From contig JAAUQI010000020.1 of the NCBI GenBank assembly GCA_012032345.1, forward strand, positions 1-64,000: 64,000 nt of DNA, in the 5' to 3' direction. Every line of letters begins with the position of its first letter. Positions within the stretch are counted from its first letter, which is position 1. Shown piece after piece: positions 17,354-27,755 of this stretch. Both the position numbers and the translations under genes were made by a program. A model generated the notes under the pieces. That model worked only from the letters and a program-made list of their open reading frames with translations. It made no database searches and was not told where the DNA came from. The stretch comes from Leptolyngbyaceae cyanobacterium RM1_1_2 (GTDB lineage Bacteria; Cyanobacteriota; Cyanobacteriia; Phormidesmidales; Phormidesmidaceae).

Positions 17354-19807
17354 ATGACGGTAGCTGGTTTTCATCGCCTCAAAATTCAGCAGATTGGTTC
17401 AGTCTGCCTGTTTGAGCTGAGCTGGGGTGAAGGGCTGCAGCTACAGGCTGAGCTACCCGCGCCGCGCTATGTGATGGAGTGCTATCGGCAGTGGCAGTCA
17501 GCCTACCTGAATTTCTACCAGACTTTGCAGTTGCCGTCACCCCCGACTGTATCGCCACCAGCCGACGCACTGCGCGGTCGGGCACAGGCTGGCGGCAGTG
17601 TGGCTCCGGTGACAGACTGGCAGGCCCGACTGGTGGCCGCAGAGGCGCAGCTGATCTTTGAGTTTAACCGCTGGCTGCGCGGCTCAGAACTCTATGAAAT
17701 TCGATCGCAGCTAGCGCAATCGGCCCAAACCCAGCTCGATCGCGGCCTAGATCTATTTTTGACCTGTACGCCGCTGGCGCTGGCTCGTCTGCCCTGGGAG
17801 GCTTGGGAAATTGGCGCTGAATTTGCTGGGACTGGTGCTATCCGAGCTGTGCGATCGCCCGCTAATATTCGTCGCTCCACCGCTAGAGCCGGTGTTGCTC
17901 AGCGATCGCGCCCCAGAATTTTAGTGATTTTAGGCGATGAAACGGGGCTAGACTTTGAGGCCGATCGCAGCGCCATCACTGCGCTGGATAAGCTAGCAGA
18001 GGTCAGGTTTGTCGGCTGGCAGCCACAGCAGCCCATCGCGGCGCTGAAACAAACTCTGGTGGCTGCGATTACCGAGCCGCTGGGCTGGGACGTGCTGCTG
18101 TTTGCCGGACACAGCAATGAAACGGCCATGACCGGCGGAGAGCTGGCGATCGCCCCTGGTGCCTCTATCAGCCTGCGGGAAATTGCAGAAAAGCTGGCGC
18201 TCGCTCAGCAGCAAGGGCTACAGTTTGCCCTATTCAACTCCTGCAGCGGCCTGAACATTGCTGAATCTCTGATTGACTTGGGGCTAAGCCAGGTCGCCGT
18301 CATGCGAGAGCCGATTCACAATCAGGTGGCGCAGGTGTTTTTACTGCGGTTCTTGCAAGATTTGGGGCGGCACCTAGATGTGCAGACGGCCCTAGGCAAC
18401 ACCAGCCGATACCTGCGCGATCAGAACCTGATCTATCCCTCTGCCTATCTGGTACCTTCGCTGTTTCGTCATCCCAGTTCGCAGGTTTTTCAAATTCCTA
18501 AGCGAGGCTGGCGGCAGCAGCTACGGCGCTGGCGTCCCAGACGCTATGAAGCGATCGCGCTGCTGCTCTGCTTGGGGTTGAGCATTTGGGGGCCAGTGCA
18601 GGGCGGGCTACTGCAGCAGCGAGTTTGGGCACAGGCCGTTTACCGCAATCTGACCCAGCAAATTCCCCCAGCAGATCCTGATATTTTGCTGGTGCAGGTG
18701 GATAATGACTCGCTGATTAAAGGTGGTATTGGCGATCCGCGTCCGATGGATCGGCACTATTTGGCTCAGCTAATCGATAAATCGGCCACGCTAGCGCCCG
18801 ATGTCGTGGGCATTGACTATATCTTAGACCGACCGCTGCCAGCACAAGATCAGATGCTAAAGGCATCGTTGGCGGCAGTTTCAGCCCAGATGCCAGTGCG
18901 CTTTGTGCTGGCTACTTACCGCGACGACAACGGTGTTTGGCTAAATACACTGCCGGAGCTAGCCCAGGCTGCCCCCACCTGGCAGGGCGATATTCAGCTG
19001 CTTTTTCAAGGACAGCGACCTAACCTGCTGCCCTTGCGACCCAGCCCAGCCCAGCCTTTGCCCTTTACCTATTTACTAGCGCTGGCAGCAGAAACAGCCT
19101 TAAAAGCAGGCCCAAAAGCACCTAGACAAAGGGCGATCGCAGATCCGCTAACGCTCGTCCCTCAGTTGACCTCGCCTCGGATGGTAACCCAGCCGCTGAC
19201 ATCGTTCTCATTTAGCTATCAGCAGAGCTGGCTCTATCCGATTGTGGACTTTTCCCTACCGCCGTCGCAGATTTACCGCGAACTGCCAGCCTGGGAATTT
19301 TTGCAGCGATCGCCTACCAGTTTACGTCAGGAATTTCTCCAATCAGTCTTGTTGATCATGCCAGGGGGCTATGGCGATGCCGGAGTGAATGCTTTCAGTG
19401 CCGATAACTATCCCCTCAATCCGGCTCTGCGTTACTGGCAGCAGCAAAGCGATAGATCAACTTTGAACACGATCGTGCCGGGAGGCGAACTCCACGCCTA
19501 CCAGTTTCACCACTTCCTTCATCGCCATCTAGTTGTACCCTTGCCCGATCTATGGCTAGTGGGTTTGGCCGCTCTTATTGGCAAAGGCACGGCCCTTTGG
19601 GTCTCTGGCGCTGCGACAGCTTCGACAGCTTGGATCCGGCGCAGGCGGCGAAGGCTGGCACTACTGGCGATCGCAATTGCCCTGCATGGCCTGATAGCTC
19701 TACAGCTTTATATTTCAGCGTTGCTCCTTGTGCCCTGGCTGTTGCCCAGCGCCTTACTGCTGGCTTACCTAGTCCCCCCGTTATGGTTCAACCCGTCTCA
19801 TGATTAA
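17354..19807 (+). CDS. CHAT protease domain fused to CHASE2 sensor, multi-pass membrane protein
   Basis: This is an 817-residue protein. Residues about 90-375 form a CHAT (caspase-HetF-associated) domain: LLFAGHSNET gives His253 and LFNSCSGLN gives Cys297, the expected catalytic dyad, followed by the conserved QVAQVFLLRFLQDLG region. A membrane segment follows (about 400-420), then an extracytoplasmic CHASE2 domain (about 425-715) opening with DPDILLVQVDNDSL. Two or three C-terminal helices end the protein (about 729-812). The topology puts a ligand-sensing domain outside and the protease domain inside. The ligand and protease substrates are unknown. It sits in the middle of a tight operon with sigma-like, DUF1822 and DUF928 genes. 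Confidence 0.88.
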   Translation: MTVAGFHRLKIQQIGSVCLFELSWGEGLQLQAELPAPRYVMECYRQWQSAYLNFYQTLQLPSPPTVSPPADALRGRAQAGGSVAPVTDWQARLVAAEAQLIFEFNRWLRGSELYEIRSQLAQSAQTQLDRGLDLFLTCTPLALARLPWEAWEIGAEFAGTGAIRAVRSPANIRRSTARAGVAQRSRPRILVILGDETGLDFEADRSAITALDKLAEVRFVGWQPQQPIAALKQTLVAAITEPLGWDVLLFAGHSNETAMTGGELAIAPGASISLREIAEKLALAQQQGLQFALFNSCSGLNIAESLIDLGLSQVAVMREPIHNQVAQVFLLRFLQDLGRHLDVQTALGNTSRYLRDQNLIYPSAYLVPSLFRHPSSQVFQIPKRGWRQQLRRWRPRRYEAIALLLCLGLSIWGPVQGGLLQQRVWAQAVYRNLTQQIPPADPDILLVQVDNDSLIKGGIGDPRPMDRHYLAQLIDKSATLAPDVVGIDYILDRPLPAQDQMLKASLAAVSAQMPVRFVLATYRDDNGVWLNTLPELAQAAPTWQGDIQLLFQGQRPNLLPLRPSPAQPLPFTYLLALAAETALKAGPKAPRQRAIADPLTLVPQLTSPRMVTQPLTSFSFSYQQSWLYPIVDFSLPPSQIYRELPAWEFLQRSPTSLRQEFLQSVLLIMPGGYGDAGVNAFSADNYPLNPALRYWQQQSDRSTLNTIVPGGELHAYQFHHFLHRHLVVPLPDLWLVGLAALIGKGTALWVSGAATASTAWIRRRRRRLALLAIAIALHGLIALQLYISALLLVPWLLPSALLLAYLVPPLWFNPSHD

Positions 19808-20534
19808 ACCTGTCTTTCGATTACAAACTGCTTTAGCGCCCTACCCTCTAGTGCGACTGCTGCCGCTGGCCCTGGCATCTGCGTCTGTTGGGCTGCTCCC
19901 CGGTTTAGCTCAGGCACAAACGCCACCGCCCTTTCCCCGCAGTGCCGGGGGGTCGCGGGGAGACATCTGTATTGTGTCGCCGCTGATTGTACCCCAGGCC
20001 AGCCTCACCCTCTGGAGCGATCGCCCTTTGTTTATCTGGGATGGGCAAATCAGCCGGCTTGAAATTGTCCAGACAGATACGGGCCAAACGCTCTGGCAGG
20101 CCGAGCCAGACGCCGAGACAACACAGCTGCGCTACGGAGCAGACAATGCGCTGCAGGCAGGACAAGACTACCTGTGGAGAGTCTATGGCGGATCCTTTAG
20201 CACTGAACTATATCGTATTCCTTTTCGGGTGATGGCCCCTGAGCGACGGGCAGTGATTGCCGATGAGCTAGCGGTGCTAAAGACTCAGTTTGCGATTGAA
20301 CAAACCCCGCCTGATGAACAGATCCTGAGACAGATTGCCTATTTTGGCGATCGCTATCTCTGGGCTGATGCGCTACAGGTGGCGGCTTCAGGAGAATCTG
20401 ACGCCGCCCGTGACTATGTGCAGTTGGCGATTGAGGAGACCTGTGGCATAGAAATGTCTAGGTTAGAAATGCCTGTGGTTATAGCTTCTCTAACTCAGCT
20501 TGAATCGCCGCGATCGCAGCATATTCTCCCTTGA
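19800..20534 (+). CDS. Exported DUF928-family protein
   Basis: The 244-residue protein has a signal peptide (about 1-40, ending ...GLAQAQT) and a DUF928 domain: GSRGDICIVSPLIVPQ, TLWSDRPLFIWDGQI, TLWQAEP and LQAGQDYLWRVY. DUF928 proteins are cyanobacterial, exported and of unknown function. The start overlaps the CHAT-CHASE2 stop by eight bases, so it is co-translated with it. The DUF928 protein would meet the CHASE2 domain outside the membrane and could be its partner or ligand carrier; this is inference. The last 56 bases overlap the convergent gluconate kinase gene. Confidence 0.82.
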   Translation: MIKPVFRLQTALAPYPLVRLLPLALASASVGLLPGLAQAQTPPPFPRSAGGSRGDICIVSPLIVPQASLTLWSDRPLFIWDGQISRLEIVQTDTGQTLWQAEPDAETTQLRYGADNALQAGQDYLWRVYGGSFSTELYRIPFRVMAPERRAVIADELAVLKTQFAIEQTPPDEQILRQIAYFGDRYLWADALQVAASGESDAARDYVQLAIEETCGIEMSRLEMPVVIASLTQLESPRSQHILP

Positions 20535-22023
20535 GGTGGTCGAGTAGGTGGGCGTAAAAGGGCAGCACCTGACGGTACTTGCAGACATTCTCAGGAATGG
20601 GACGGTGCCGATAGGTCTCCCCAATCATGTCAGAAACCCGCTCTAGGCTGGAGATTAGCCCCAGCGCATAGAGGCCCAGTACAGCAGCCCCAAAGCATGA
20701 GCTTTCATAGGTTTCAGGCACAATCACCGCCCGGTCGAACACGTCTGCCAGCATTTGCCGCCAGAGCGTAGAGCGGGCAAAACCACCCGTGGCCTGAATG
20801 CTTTTGGCAGGGCCGATAATATCCTGCAGCGCCTCCAGCACCAAATAGAGGTTGTAGACAATGCCCTCCAGCACCGAGCGAATCAGGTGGGCTTTAGTGT
20901 GGTGCAGCGTTAAACCAAAAAAGCTGCCCCTGGCGTTAGCATCCCACAGGGGCGATCGCTCTCCCGCCAGATAGGGATGGAAAATCAGCCCTTTAGATCC
21001 CGGCGGCACCGTGTCTGCGATCGCCGTCAAAATGTCATAGGGATCCTGCTGTAGCAGACGGGCCGTATCCACTTCGGCATCGGCCAGATTGTCGCGCACC
21101 CAGCGCAAAATCATACCGCCATTGTTCACGGCCCCGCCAATTACCCAGTGCTGCTCGGTCAGCGCGTAGCAAAATAGGCGCTCTTGTGGATCGACTTGGG
21201 GCTGATCTAGCACGGCCCGTACTGCGCCACTGGTACCCACCGTCACAGCGACTACCCCAGGAGCGATCGCGCCGACGCCTAAGTTTGCCAGGACGCCATC
21301 GCTGGCCCCCACCACCACCGGCAAATTGCTCGGCAGGCCCATCGTAGCTGCCACCTCAAGCAGCAGCGGCTGCACATGAGTTGTAGGCACCAAACGCGAA
21401 AGCCGATCGGCAGAGACTCCGGCAATTGCCAGGGCTTCGCTGTCCCAGTCTAGCGATCGCATGTTGAACAGCCCAGTGGCGTTGGCGATAGAGTAGTCCA
21501 CCACATATTCGCCCAGCCAGCGATACAGCACGTACTCTTTAATTGAAATAAACCTGGCTGCCTGATTAAAAAGGTCTGGCTGCTCATGGCGCAGCCAGAC
21601 CAGCTTCACCAGCGGCGACATCGGGTGAATGGGGGTACCCGTGCGGCTGTAGAGGGCGTGAGCATCGTAGTGCTGGCGGATTTTGTCTACCCAGGGGGCG
21701 CTGCGGCGATCGGCCCAGGTAATACTGGGGGTCAGGGGCTGTCCCTTAGTATCTACAGCAATCAGGCTGTGCATAGCGGCGCTAAATGACGCTCCGGCCA
21801 GATCGCCGAGATCAATTTGAGTTTGATCCACAACGGTTTTAACGCTGTTGATCACCGCCTCAAAGATTTCGTCAGGATCTTGCTCTTGAACGTCGGCAGT
21901 GGGAGAGAGCAGCGGGTATTCAATGGCGTGCTGCTCAATCACGTCGCCCTTGGCTGAAAATAGAACGGCTTTGGTGCTGGTGGTGCCAATATCTACGCCA
22001 ATGATGTAGTTTGCAGTTGTCAT
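20479..22023 (-). CDS. gntK: Gluconate kinase, FGGY family
   Basis: The 514-residue sugar kinase has the FGGY layout. An N-terminal ATPase-like fold opens with GVDIGTTSTKAVLF, and the second half contains LAGERSPLWDANARG and QATGGFARSTLWRQMLADVF. Length and these motifs fit gluconokinases of the GntK/FGGY type, which phosphorylate gluconate to 6-phosphogluconate for the oxidative pentose-phosphate pathway. The substrate call rests largely on the gntP permease gene ending 17 bases upstream on the same strand; xylulokinase is the main alternative. The 3' end overlaps the DUF928 gene by 56 bases. Confidence 0.85.
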   Translation of the reverse strand: MTTANYIIGVDIGTTSTKAVLFSAKGDVIEQHAIEYPLLSPTADVQEQDPDEIFEAVINSVKTVVDQTQIDLGDLAGASFSAAMHSLIAVDTKGQPLTPSITWADRRSAPWVDKIRQHYDAHALYSRTGTPIHPMSPLVKLVWLRHEQPDLFNQAARFISIKEYVLYRWLGEYVVDYSIANATGLFNMRSLDWDSEALAIAGVSADRLSRLVPTTHVQPLLLEVAATMGLPSNLPVVVGASDGVLANLGVGAIAPGVVAVTVGTSGAVRAVLDQPQVDPQERLFCYALTEQHWVIGGAVNNGGMILRWVRDNLADAEVDTARLLQQDPYDILTAIADTVPPGSKGLIFHPYLAGERSPLWDANARGSFFGLTLHHTKAHLIRSVLEGIVYNLYLVLEALQDIIGPAKSIQATGGFARSTLWRQMLADVFDRAVIVPETYESSCFGAAVLGLYALGLISSLERVSDMIGETYRHRPIPENVCKYRQVLPFYAHLLDHLKGEYAAIAAIQAELEKL

Positions 22024-22039
22024 AATTCAAACCTGTTTT

Positions 22040-23436
22040 TTATAAGAAAAAGCTGAGTACCAGCACTACCAAAAAACCGACGACGCCGACGATAGTTTCC
22101 ATCACTGTCCAAGAGCGCAGGGTTTGGGCCTCAGTCATGCCAAAAAATCGCCCCACCAGCCAGAAGCCAGAGTCATTGACGTGAGAAAGCACAGTCGCTC
22201 CACAGCGATCGCAATTGTAATGGCCGCGACCATCGGCGCAGAATAGTCCCCTAGCTCTACAGCAGGGGCCATTAAGCCTGCCGCTGTCACCATTGAGACC
22301 GTCGCTGACCCTTGGCTAACGCGAACGACGGTAGCAATCAAAAAAGCTAGCAAAATAATCGGTAAATTAGAAGCCGCCATCACATTGGCTAGGGCTTCGC
22401 CGACCCCGGTTTCTACCAAAACCTTACCAAAGACGCCACCCGCCCCGGTCACCAAAATGATTAGACCCACAGGTTCTAGCGATCGCGTAGCAAACTGTAG
22501 CACCTCGCGCCGGGAAAAGCCCTGCTGTGTCCCCAAAAAGTACATGGCCAGCAGCACCGCTAAAATCAGCGCCACAAACGGGTGACCGATAAAGGCGATC
22601 CAGTTGAGGGCGAGACTGTCCTCCGGTAACACTACCTCAGAGACAGTGTTCAGCAAAATTAGCCCCAGCGGTACGGCCAGAATAGCGGCAACCAGGCCAA
22701 AAGAAAGTCGCTGCTGGGGCTGGCGGGGTTCAGTTTCAGCGATCGCGGCTGCCGCATTCTGCTGAGTGGCTTCTGAGCTAGCTTCTGAGCTAGCTTCGTC
22801 TTCATCAGGCGGATCAATATGAATCTGTCCGGCAATATATTTGCCAAAATAGATGCCGCCGACAATCATGGCCGGAATACCCGCAATCAGGCCAAACAAA
22901 ATCACCCAGCCCAGATCGGCTCCGAGCAGCCCAGCCACAGCAACTGGCCCCGGCGTGGGTGGAATAAAGCTGTGAGCCACCGCAATCCCAGCTACCAATG
23001 GAATGCCGTAATAGAGCAGCGATCGCTTGGTGCGCCGCGCCATACTGTAGACCAGCGGAATCAGTAAAATCAGTGCTACGTCAAAGAAGACCGGGATAGC
23101 AATAATCAGCCCAGTAAACCCTAGTGCCCACGGTGCCCGCTCGACCCCAGATTTTTTAATCAGGGTATCAGAGATAATTTCGGCCCCGCCGGAAGCCTGT
23201 AAAAGTTCGCCAAACATGGCTCCCAGGCCAATGATAATGGCGATGTAGCCCAGCGTATTACCCATACCAGCCTGAATCACGTCGGCAATTTCAGCTGGAG
23301 GAATGCCGCCAATGACAGCGACAAAGAGGCTCGTTAGCAACAGGGCAATAAAGGCATGAATGCGCGTTACGATCACCAAAAACAGCAGTAGCGCAATGCC
23401 CAAGACAGCAATAAAAAGCAGCGAGAAGGTAGACAT
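22040..23436 (-). pseudogene. gntP: Gluconate/H+ symporter GntP, interrupted by a one-base frameshift
   Basis: The uninterrupted frame (22135-23436) covers 433 residues of a GntP-family permease with about twelve membrane segments (PPTPGPVAVAGLLGADLGW, IGHPFVALILAVLLAMY). It then runs out of register after AITIAIAV. The neighbouring frame continues the family ending GATVLSHVNDSGFWLVGRFF, then MTEAQTLRSWTVMETIVG, and stops at 22040. Adding one base to the GG (plus-strand CC at 22200-22201) rejoins the two into about 465 residues, the usual family length. A sequence error in a G-run is the simplest reading. The linker holds a 12-base duplication (22769-22792) encoding SEAS repeats. Confidence 0.88.
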
Positions 23437-24075
23437 TGAATGCTCTCATCCTCGCTTCTCGATAGTTTGGTGGTTCAGTGCTCAGCGAGCTAACCTGACT
23501 GGCCCATGTCTTGCAGACATAAAGAATTTTCAACAGCCCAAGTAGCCACAGCGGCTCTGCTGCGCCGACCTGTAGCAGTCTTCAACAATTCATAAGAAAT
23601 TTACGCAGTCCGAACGGTCTACTGACGCCGAAACGTAATGAGACAGTCTGCACTACAAACTTTCACAACCCAGTCAAGACCGACCAAGCTGCCGCAGCAT
23701 CTGCATCTGACTTGACAGGCAACTCCTGCGGCTTAATCCATGACGGCTGGCACTTAGCTCCAAAAAGATCGAGAAGCTAATTTTTTGTTCAGCTTCTAGC
23801 TTGCTAGATGTCCTGATCCCAAAACCTCCTCCTAGCGAGAGAGGTCAAAGGCGGGTATAAGATTCTTGATAATTACTCTGGGAAAAAGAGGTAATGCCGA
23901 TTCTCCAAATCTCAGCTGTAGCTATCCTGTTTGGATTGTCAAAGGACTTGCCATTCTCTTTGCCAGGAGGAGCTAGAGGAAGTTTACAGCTACCTGAGGC
24001 TGCCTGCTTGTAAAACTGCATAGCTTCCCTGTCACCAGCAGTATGTAATCTCGAATCAAGATAGGAGATGTTGCT
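23437..24075. other. Intergenic region upstream of gntP and of a TPR gene
   Basis: This 639-base divergent region should hold the promoters of gntP (left) and the TPR gene (right). The only structure I see is GAAGCT...AGCTTC around 23772-23798 enclosing a T-run. Near 24061, TAGGAG forms a good ribosome binding site for the ATG at 24076. I find no gene or clear operator. Confidence 0.45.
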
Positions 24076-25248
24076 ATGGTTCCCCACACTTTGTTGCAGT
24101 ATTTTGCCATTACCCCCCTGGCTGTGATCGCTGCTAATCTCTATCAAATACTGGCAGCACATCGGATTCAGGCTGATTTGGATTGCCCAACTGATCATCT
24201 CGATCGCCTGTTTGAGCAAGCCTGGTACGCTTTTGACCAGGATGATTTTGCCGCAGCGTTGGATACTTTTCAAACCCTGCTGGTTTGGCAGCAGCACCTC
24301 AACTGTATGGCGGGAATTGAAGCAACGCTTAACTGTGTTGCTTTTGTGGAGCAGGAAATGCTGCACAAAAGCAAAGTGGAATCTCTAGAATCTTTGTTTC
24401 AAGGCCCGGCGGCTGCAGATACTGACGACGATCGCCAGCAGGCTCTGCAACTGGCTACCTTAGGCGGGCTACACCGGCGCTCAGGCAGACCGCAGGAAGC
24501 GATCGCCTGCTACCAGGAAGCCATTAAGGCTTTTCGCTCAGTCGGAGAGATTGCCAATGTGGGCCTGATGCTGAACAATCTGGGGACAATTTACGCTCAG
24601 ATGGGGCAGCACCAGCGCACTCAAAGCCTGTGTCTGACAGCCGTAAGTCTTTTGGCTGACAGCAGCGATCGCCATAGCTATGCCACCGCGCTGCACAATT
24701 TAGGTGTTGCCTACTATCACTTGAGCAACTACCACCAGGCGCTTAAGTATTTAGAACAGGCTTTGGCTCTTAGAGGTCAGCTTGGCGATCGCGCTGGCGA
24801 GGCATCTACCCTCAGCTACATGGGTAAAACCTACTGTCACCAGCATCTGTTTATGTATGCCCTGAGCTGCTACGAAGCGGCTCTAGAACTCTGCCAGACC
24901 CCAGCCAACGCTTTAGCTCTGCAGCAGAAAGGTACAATTTTGGGCCACTTGGCGGCGCTAAGCCAGCAAACCGGGCATCCCCAACTGGCCGTTAGCTATT
25001 ACGAACAGGCTTTAGAAATCTTTGCCACGGTGGCGGATGACAAAGGGGCAGGCCGAATTTTTAGCCAGATGGGAAAGCTGTTTGAGTACCTAGGAAAAAC
25101 CACAGCCGCTCTAGACTGCTATCAGCAAGCCTTGGGCAAACTGCGTGATATGGGCGATCGCCTGGGTGAAGTTGCCACCCTCGACAAAATTGAAGGACTC
25201 TATCAGCAGATTAACTCCTGTAGCCTGATGGCTGACTTTGTGGCCTAG
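24076..25248 (+). CDS. Tetratricopeptide-repeat protein
   Basis: The 390-residue protein has a unique N-terminal region (about 1-110), followed by about six TPR units of the kinesin-light-chain-like type ([80 protein letters not shown]). The initial hydrophobic stretch ([20 protein letters not shown]) may be a weak membrane anchor. The ATG is preceded by TAGGAG at nine bases. Its role is unknown; TPRs mediate protein interactions. It ends tail-to-tail with leuC, overlapping by four bases. Confidence 0.85.
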   Translation: MVPHTLLQYFAITPLAVIAANLYQILAAHRIQADLDCPTDHLDRLFEQAWYAFDQDDFAAALDTFQTLLVWQQHLNCMAGIEATLNCVAFVEQEMLHKSKVESLESLFQGPAAADTDDDRQQALQLATLGGLHRRSGRPQEAIACYQEAIKAFRSVGEIANVGLMLNNLGTIYAQMGQHQRTQSLCLTAVSLLADSSDRHSYATALHNLGVAYYHLSNYHQALKYLEQALALRGQLGDRAGEASTLSYMGKTYCHQHLFMYALSCYEAALELCQTPANALALQQKGTILGHLAALSQQTGHPQLAVSYYEQALEIFATVADDKGAGRIFSQMGKLFEYLGKTTAALDCYQQALGKLRDMGDRLGEVATLDKIEGLYQQINSCSLMADFVA

Positions 25249-26648
25249 ATCAGCGTTCTCACATCGGCAACGCAGCCGCTGACTGCGGCTGAAACCACCA
25301 TCGCCGGACTCATCAATAGGGTTCGGCCCGAAGCAGAACCCTGCCGTCCTTTAAAGTTGCGGTTAGAAGAAGAGGCGCTGATCTGACGCCCTTGCAGTTT
25401 GTCAGGGTTCATCGCCAGACACATAGAGCAGCCCGGTTCGCGCCACTCAAACCCAGCCGCCAGAAAAATTTGGTCGAGTCCTTCGGCTTCGGCTTCCTGC
25501 TTGACTCGCTCTGATCCCGGCACGACAAAAGCTTTCACCCCTTTAGCGACGTGCCGACCTTGAGCAAACTTAGCCGCCTCCCGTAAATCGCTAATTCGGC
25601 CATTGGTGCAGCTACCGACAAAGCACACGTCTACAGGCGTCCCCTGAATCGGCTGTCCTGGCTGCAAATCCATGTAGCGGTAGGCTTCTTCTGCAATGGG
25701 GCGTTCTTCCTGGGGCAGCTCTGCTAAAACAGGCACCGCTTCATCTACCGCAATTCCCTGAGCGGGAGTGATGCCCCAGGTGACAGTGGGGGCAATCTCA
25801 GCTGCATCAAACACCACCTCGTCGTCATATTCAGCGTCGGCATCGCTGCGCAAACTGCGCCACCAGTCCAGAGCGCGATTCCAATCGTCTCCTTTGGGCG
25901 CAAAATCGCGGCCCTTGAGATAGTCAAAGGTGATAGGGTCTGGATTGATATAGCCGCAGCGCGCCCCGCCTTCGATGGCCATATTGCAAACAGTCATTCG
26001 CTCTTCCATAGACATCTGCTCAAAGGTGGTGCCAGCGTATTCGTAGGCATAGCCCACACCACCCTTGACTCCAAGCTTACGGATGAGGTGTAAAATCACG
26101 TCCTTGGCGTAGACGCCGGGACGCAAGCTGCCGTTAATCTCCACTCGCCGGACTTTCAGCTTGGCCAGTGCCAGGGTTTGAGAGGCCAAAACATCGCGTA
26201 CCTGACTGGTGCCAATGCCAAAGGCGATCGCACCAAAAGCCCCGTGGGTCGAGGTGTGGCTGTCACCGCAGGCAATGGTCATACCGGGCTGGGTCAGCCC
26301 CTGCTCTGGGGCAATGACATGCACAATACCCTGATTGCCAGAGCCAACATTGTAGAAAGTAATTTGGTTTTCCTGGCTGTTGCGCTCAAGCGCGGTCATC
26401 ATCTCCTCCGCCAGAGTGTCAGCAAAGGGACGCGCCTGATTTTCAGTCGGGACAATATGATCCACCGTGGCGATAGTGCGCTCTGGCAGCAGCACCTTTA
26501 GCCCCCGCTCTCGCAGCATAGCAAAGGCTTGAGGACTGGTAACTTCGTGAATTAAATGCAGGCCGATGAATAGCTGGGTTTGCCCAGAGGGCAACTTGCT
26601 AACGGTATGGAGATCCCAGACCTTGTCAAAGAGAGTGCCTTTGCTCAT
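25245..26648 (-). CDS. leuC: 3-Isopropylmalate dehydratase large subunit
   Basis: The 467-residue aconitase-family enzyme starts [16 protein letters not shown] and carries the [4Fe-4S] cysteine motifs FVGSCTNGR and [10 protein letters not shown]. Together with the LeuD small subunit it isomerises 2-isopropylmalate to 3-isopropylmalate in leucine biosynthesis. The length and the [14 protein letters not shown] substrate loop match bacterial LeuC. leuD is not adjacent in this window, which is common in cyanobacteria. The gene stands alone on the minus strand. Confidence 0.97.
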   Translation of the reverse strand: MSKGTLFDKVWDLHTVSKLPSGQTQLFIGLHLIHEVTSPQAFAMLRERGLKVLLPERTIATVDHIVPTENQARPFADTLAEEMMTALERNSQENQITFYNVGSGNQGIVHVIAPEQGLTQPGMTIACGDSHTSTHGAFGAIAFGIGTSQVRDVLASQTLALAKLKVRRVEINGSLRPGVYAKDVILHLIRKLGVKGGVGYAYEYAGTTFEQMSMEERMTVCNMAIEGGARCGYINPDPITFDYLKGRDFAPKGDDWNRALDWWRSLRSDADAEYDDEVVFDAAEIAPTVTWGITPAQGIAVDEAVPVLAELPQEERPIAEEAYRYMDLQPGQPIQGTPVDVCFVGSCTNGRISDLREAAKFAQGRHVAKGVKAFVVPGSERVKQEAEAEGLDQIFLAAGFEWREPGCSMCLAMNPDKLQGRQISASSSNRNFKGRQGSASGRTLLMSPAMVVSAAVSGCVADVRTLI

Positions 26649-26730
26649 AGTGAAAAGTAAGAGCGGTAACCTATGCTACTTTGCAAGTTCTCATTGTAGC
26701 CCAAAGGGTTATCGATCAATTTGGAACAAT

Positions 26731-27314
26731 CTACTCAGAATGATTGGCATCGAGGCTCTGTTTGCCTTGCTCATACCAGTGGTCAAAACGTGTCTCTAAG
26801 TCTGGATGAATCCCTCGAATTTGGTCAATCACCTGCTTGGCCCAGTCGAGATAGGCTAGCTTGCGATCGCTTGACCAGTGAGCCGGAGGATTTAGGACAA
26901 CATCTCGAATGTTGGCAATTTTATCGGCTAGCTTGATCAGCTTGGCGCGATCGCTGACACAACCTGCATGCTCGATCTGCCGCTGTTTACGAACCGCTTT
27001 AGGCAAAGACTTGTCATCAGTGACCTCTGCAACAACTTGGCGCACATCAGTGCCAAAGCTTTGCTCAATTTCTTCTAGCGCTGTGTCGGTATCTTCAACC
27101 GTATCGTGCAGCAAGGCCGCCGCGATCATCACCGCATCGGGCAGCGCTACCTCAGATAGCATCTGAGCCACTGCCAAGGATGATTGATATAGGGCGTTTG
27201 CTCTGCATCTTTGCGCCGCTGGTGACGATGCTTTTGAGCCGCAAAGCTAGCTGCCTGCAAGATCAGCCCCAGATCCTGCGCTGAGAAAGCAGCCGCAGCT
27301 AGAGGATCTCTCAT
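26731..27314 (-). pseudogene. HD-domain (p)ppGpp-hydrolase-like protein, split by a one-base frameshift
   Basis: The longest intact frame begins at TTG 27177. A real start, ATG at 27314, lies in another frame and encodes [15 protein letters not shown], then an [16 protein letters not shown] stretch and QTPYINHP. Adding one T to the TT (plus AA at 27176-27177) joins NHP to [10 protein letters not shown] and gives about 194 residues. The product has RelA/SpoT-type HD signatures: His in KHRHQRR, YINHPLAVA, and ALLHDTVEDT with the metal-binding HD. It resembles small MESH1-like guanosine-pyrophosphate hydrolases. The restored start lies only four bases after the stop of the upstream gene, so the two form an operon. 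Confidence 0.82.
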
Positions 27315-27317
27315 GGC

Positions 27318-27755
27318 TTACTTCTCCTGGTTGCTGTAGGCATCAAACAGGCTAATCACCTGCTGACAGCACTGCTTGAGCTGCTGCCCTGCTGCCGCCT
27401 CAGGGCGAGTTAGACCGACAAACTCCCACTGCTCAATCGTTGACAGTGTCCACTGCTTACCCTGATGGTCAAAACCTGCCAGTTCAATACCAATGACCCG
27501 GTAGCTTTGCTCAACCGGATCTGGGTAAAAGCGAATTTGCATGAGCAGGCTGCGACATTTGAACAAGCGGCTGACCCCTGGGAAATGAAAGCCTAGGTCA
27601 ATTGAGTCAGGATCAACAAGAGCCTGAGTGTCCTGATCGGGTGTCCAAGGCTTTAGATCAACGCTTAAATCAGGAAAGTGAGACTTAAAGATACGAACTG
27701 CCGTTGCAATCTTGCTGGCAAATTCGACACTAGTGGCTTGTTCAGCTGCGTTCAC
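27318..27755 (-). CDS. Hypothetical cyanobacterial protein
   Basis: The 145-residue protein starts at GTG 27755. It has no signal peptide and no motif I can name; it is mixed alpha/beta with two cysteines near the C-terminus (LKQCCQQVI). It directly precedes the HD-hydrolase gene with a three-base gap, so a link to nucleotide signalling is possible but unproven. Confidence 0.65.
   Translation of the reverse strand: MNAAEQATSVEFASKIATAVRIFKSHFPDLSVDLKPWTPDQDTQALVDPDSIDLGFHFPGVSRLFKCRSLLMQIRFYPDPVEQSYRVIGIELAGFDHQGKQWTLSTIEQWEFVGLTRPEAAAGQQLKQCCQQVISLFDAYSNQEK

Noticed and set aside
23845-24366. 173-residue minus-strand frame
   Set aside because: It lies antisense to the start of the TPR gene, has no ribosome binding site or domain, and reads like non-coding composition.
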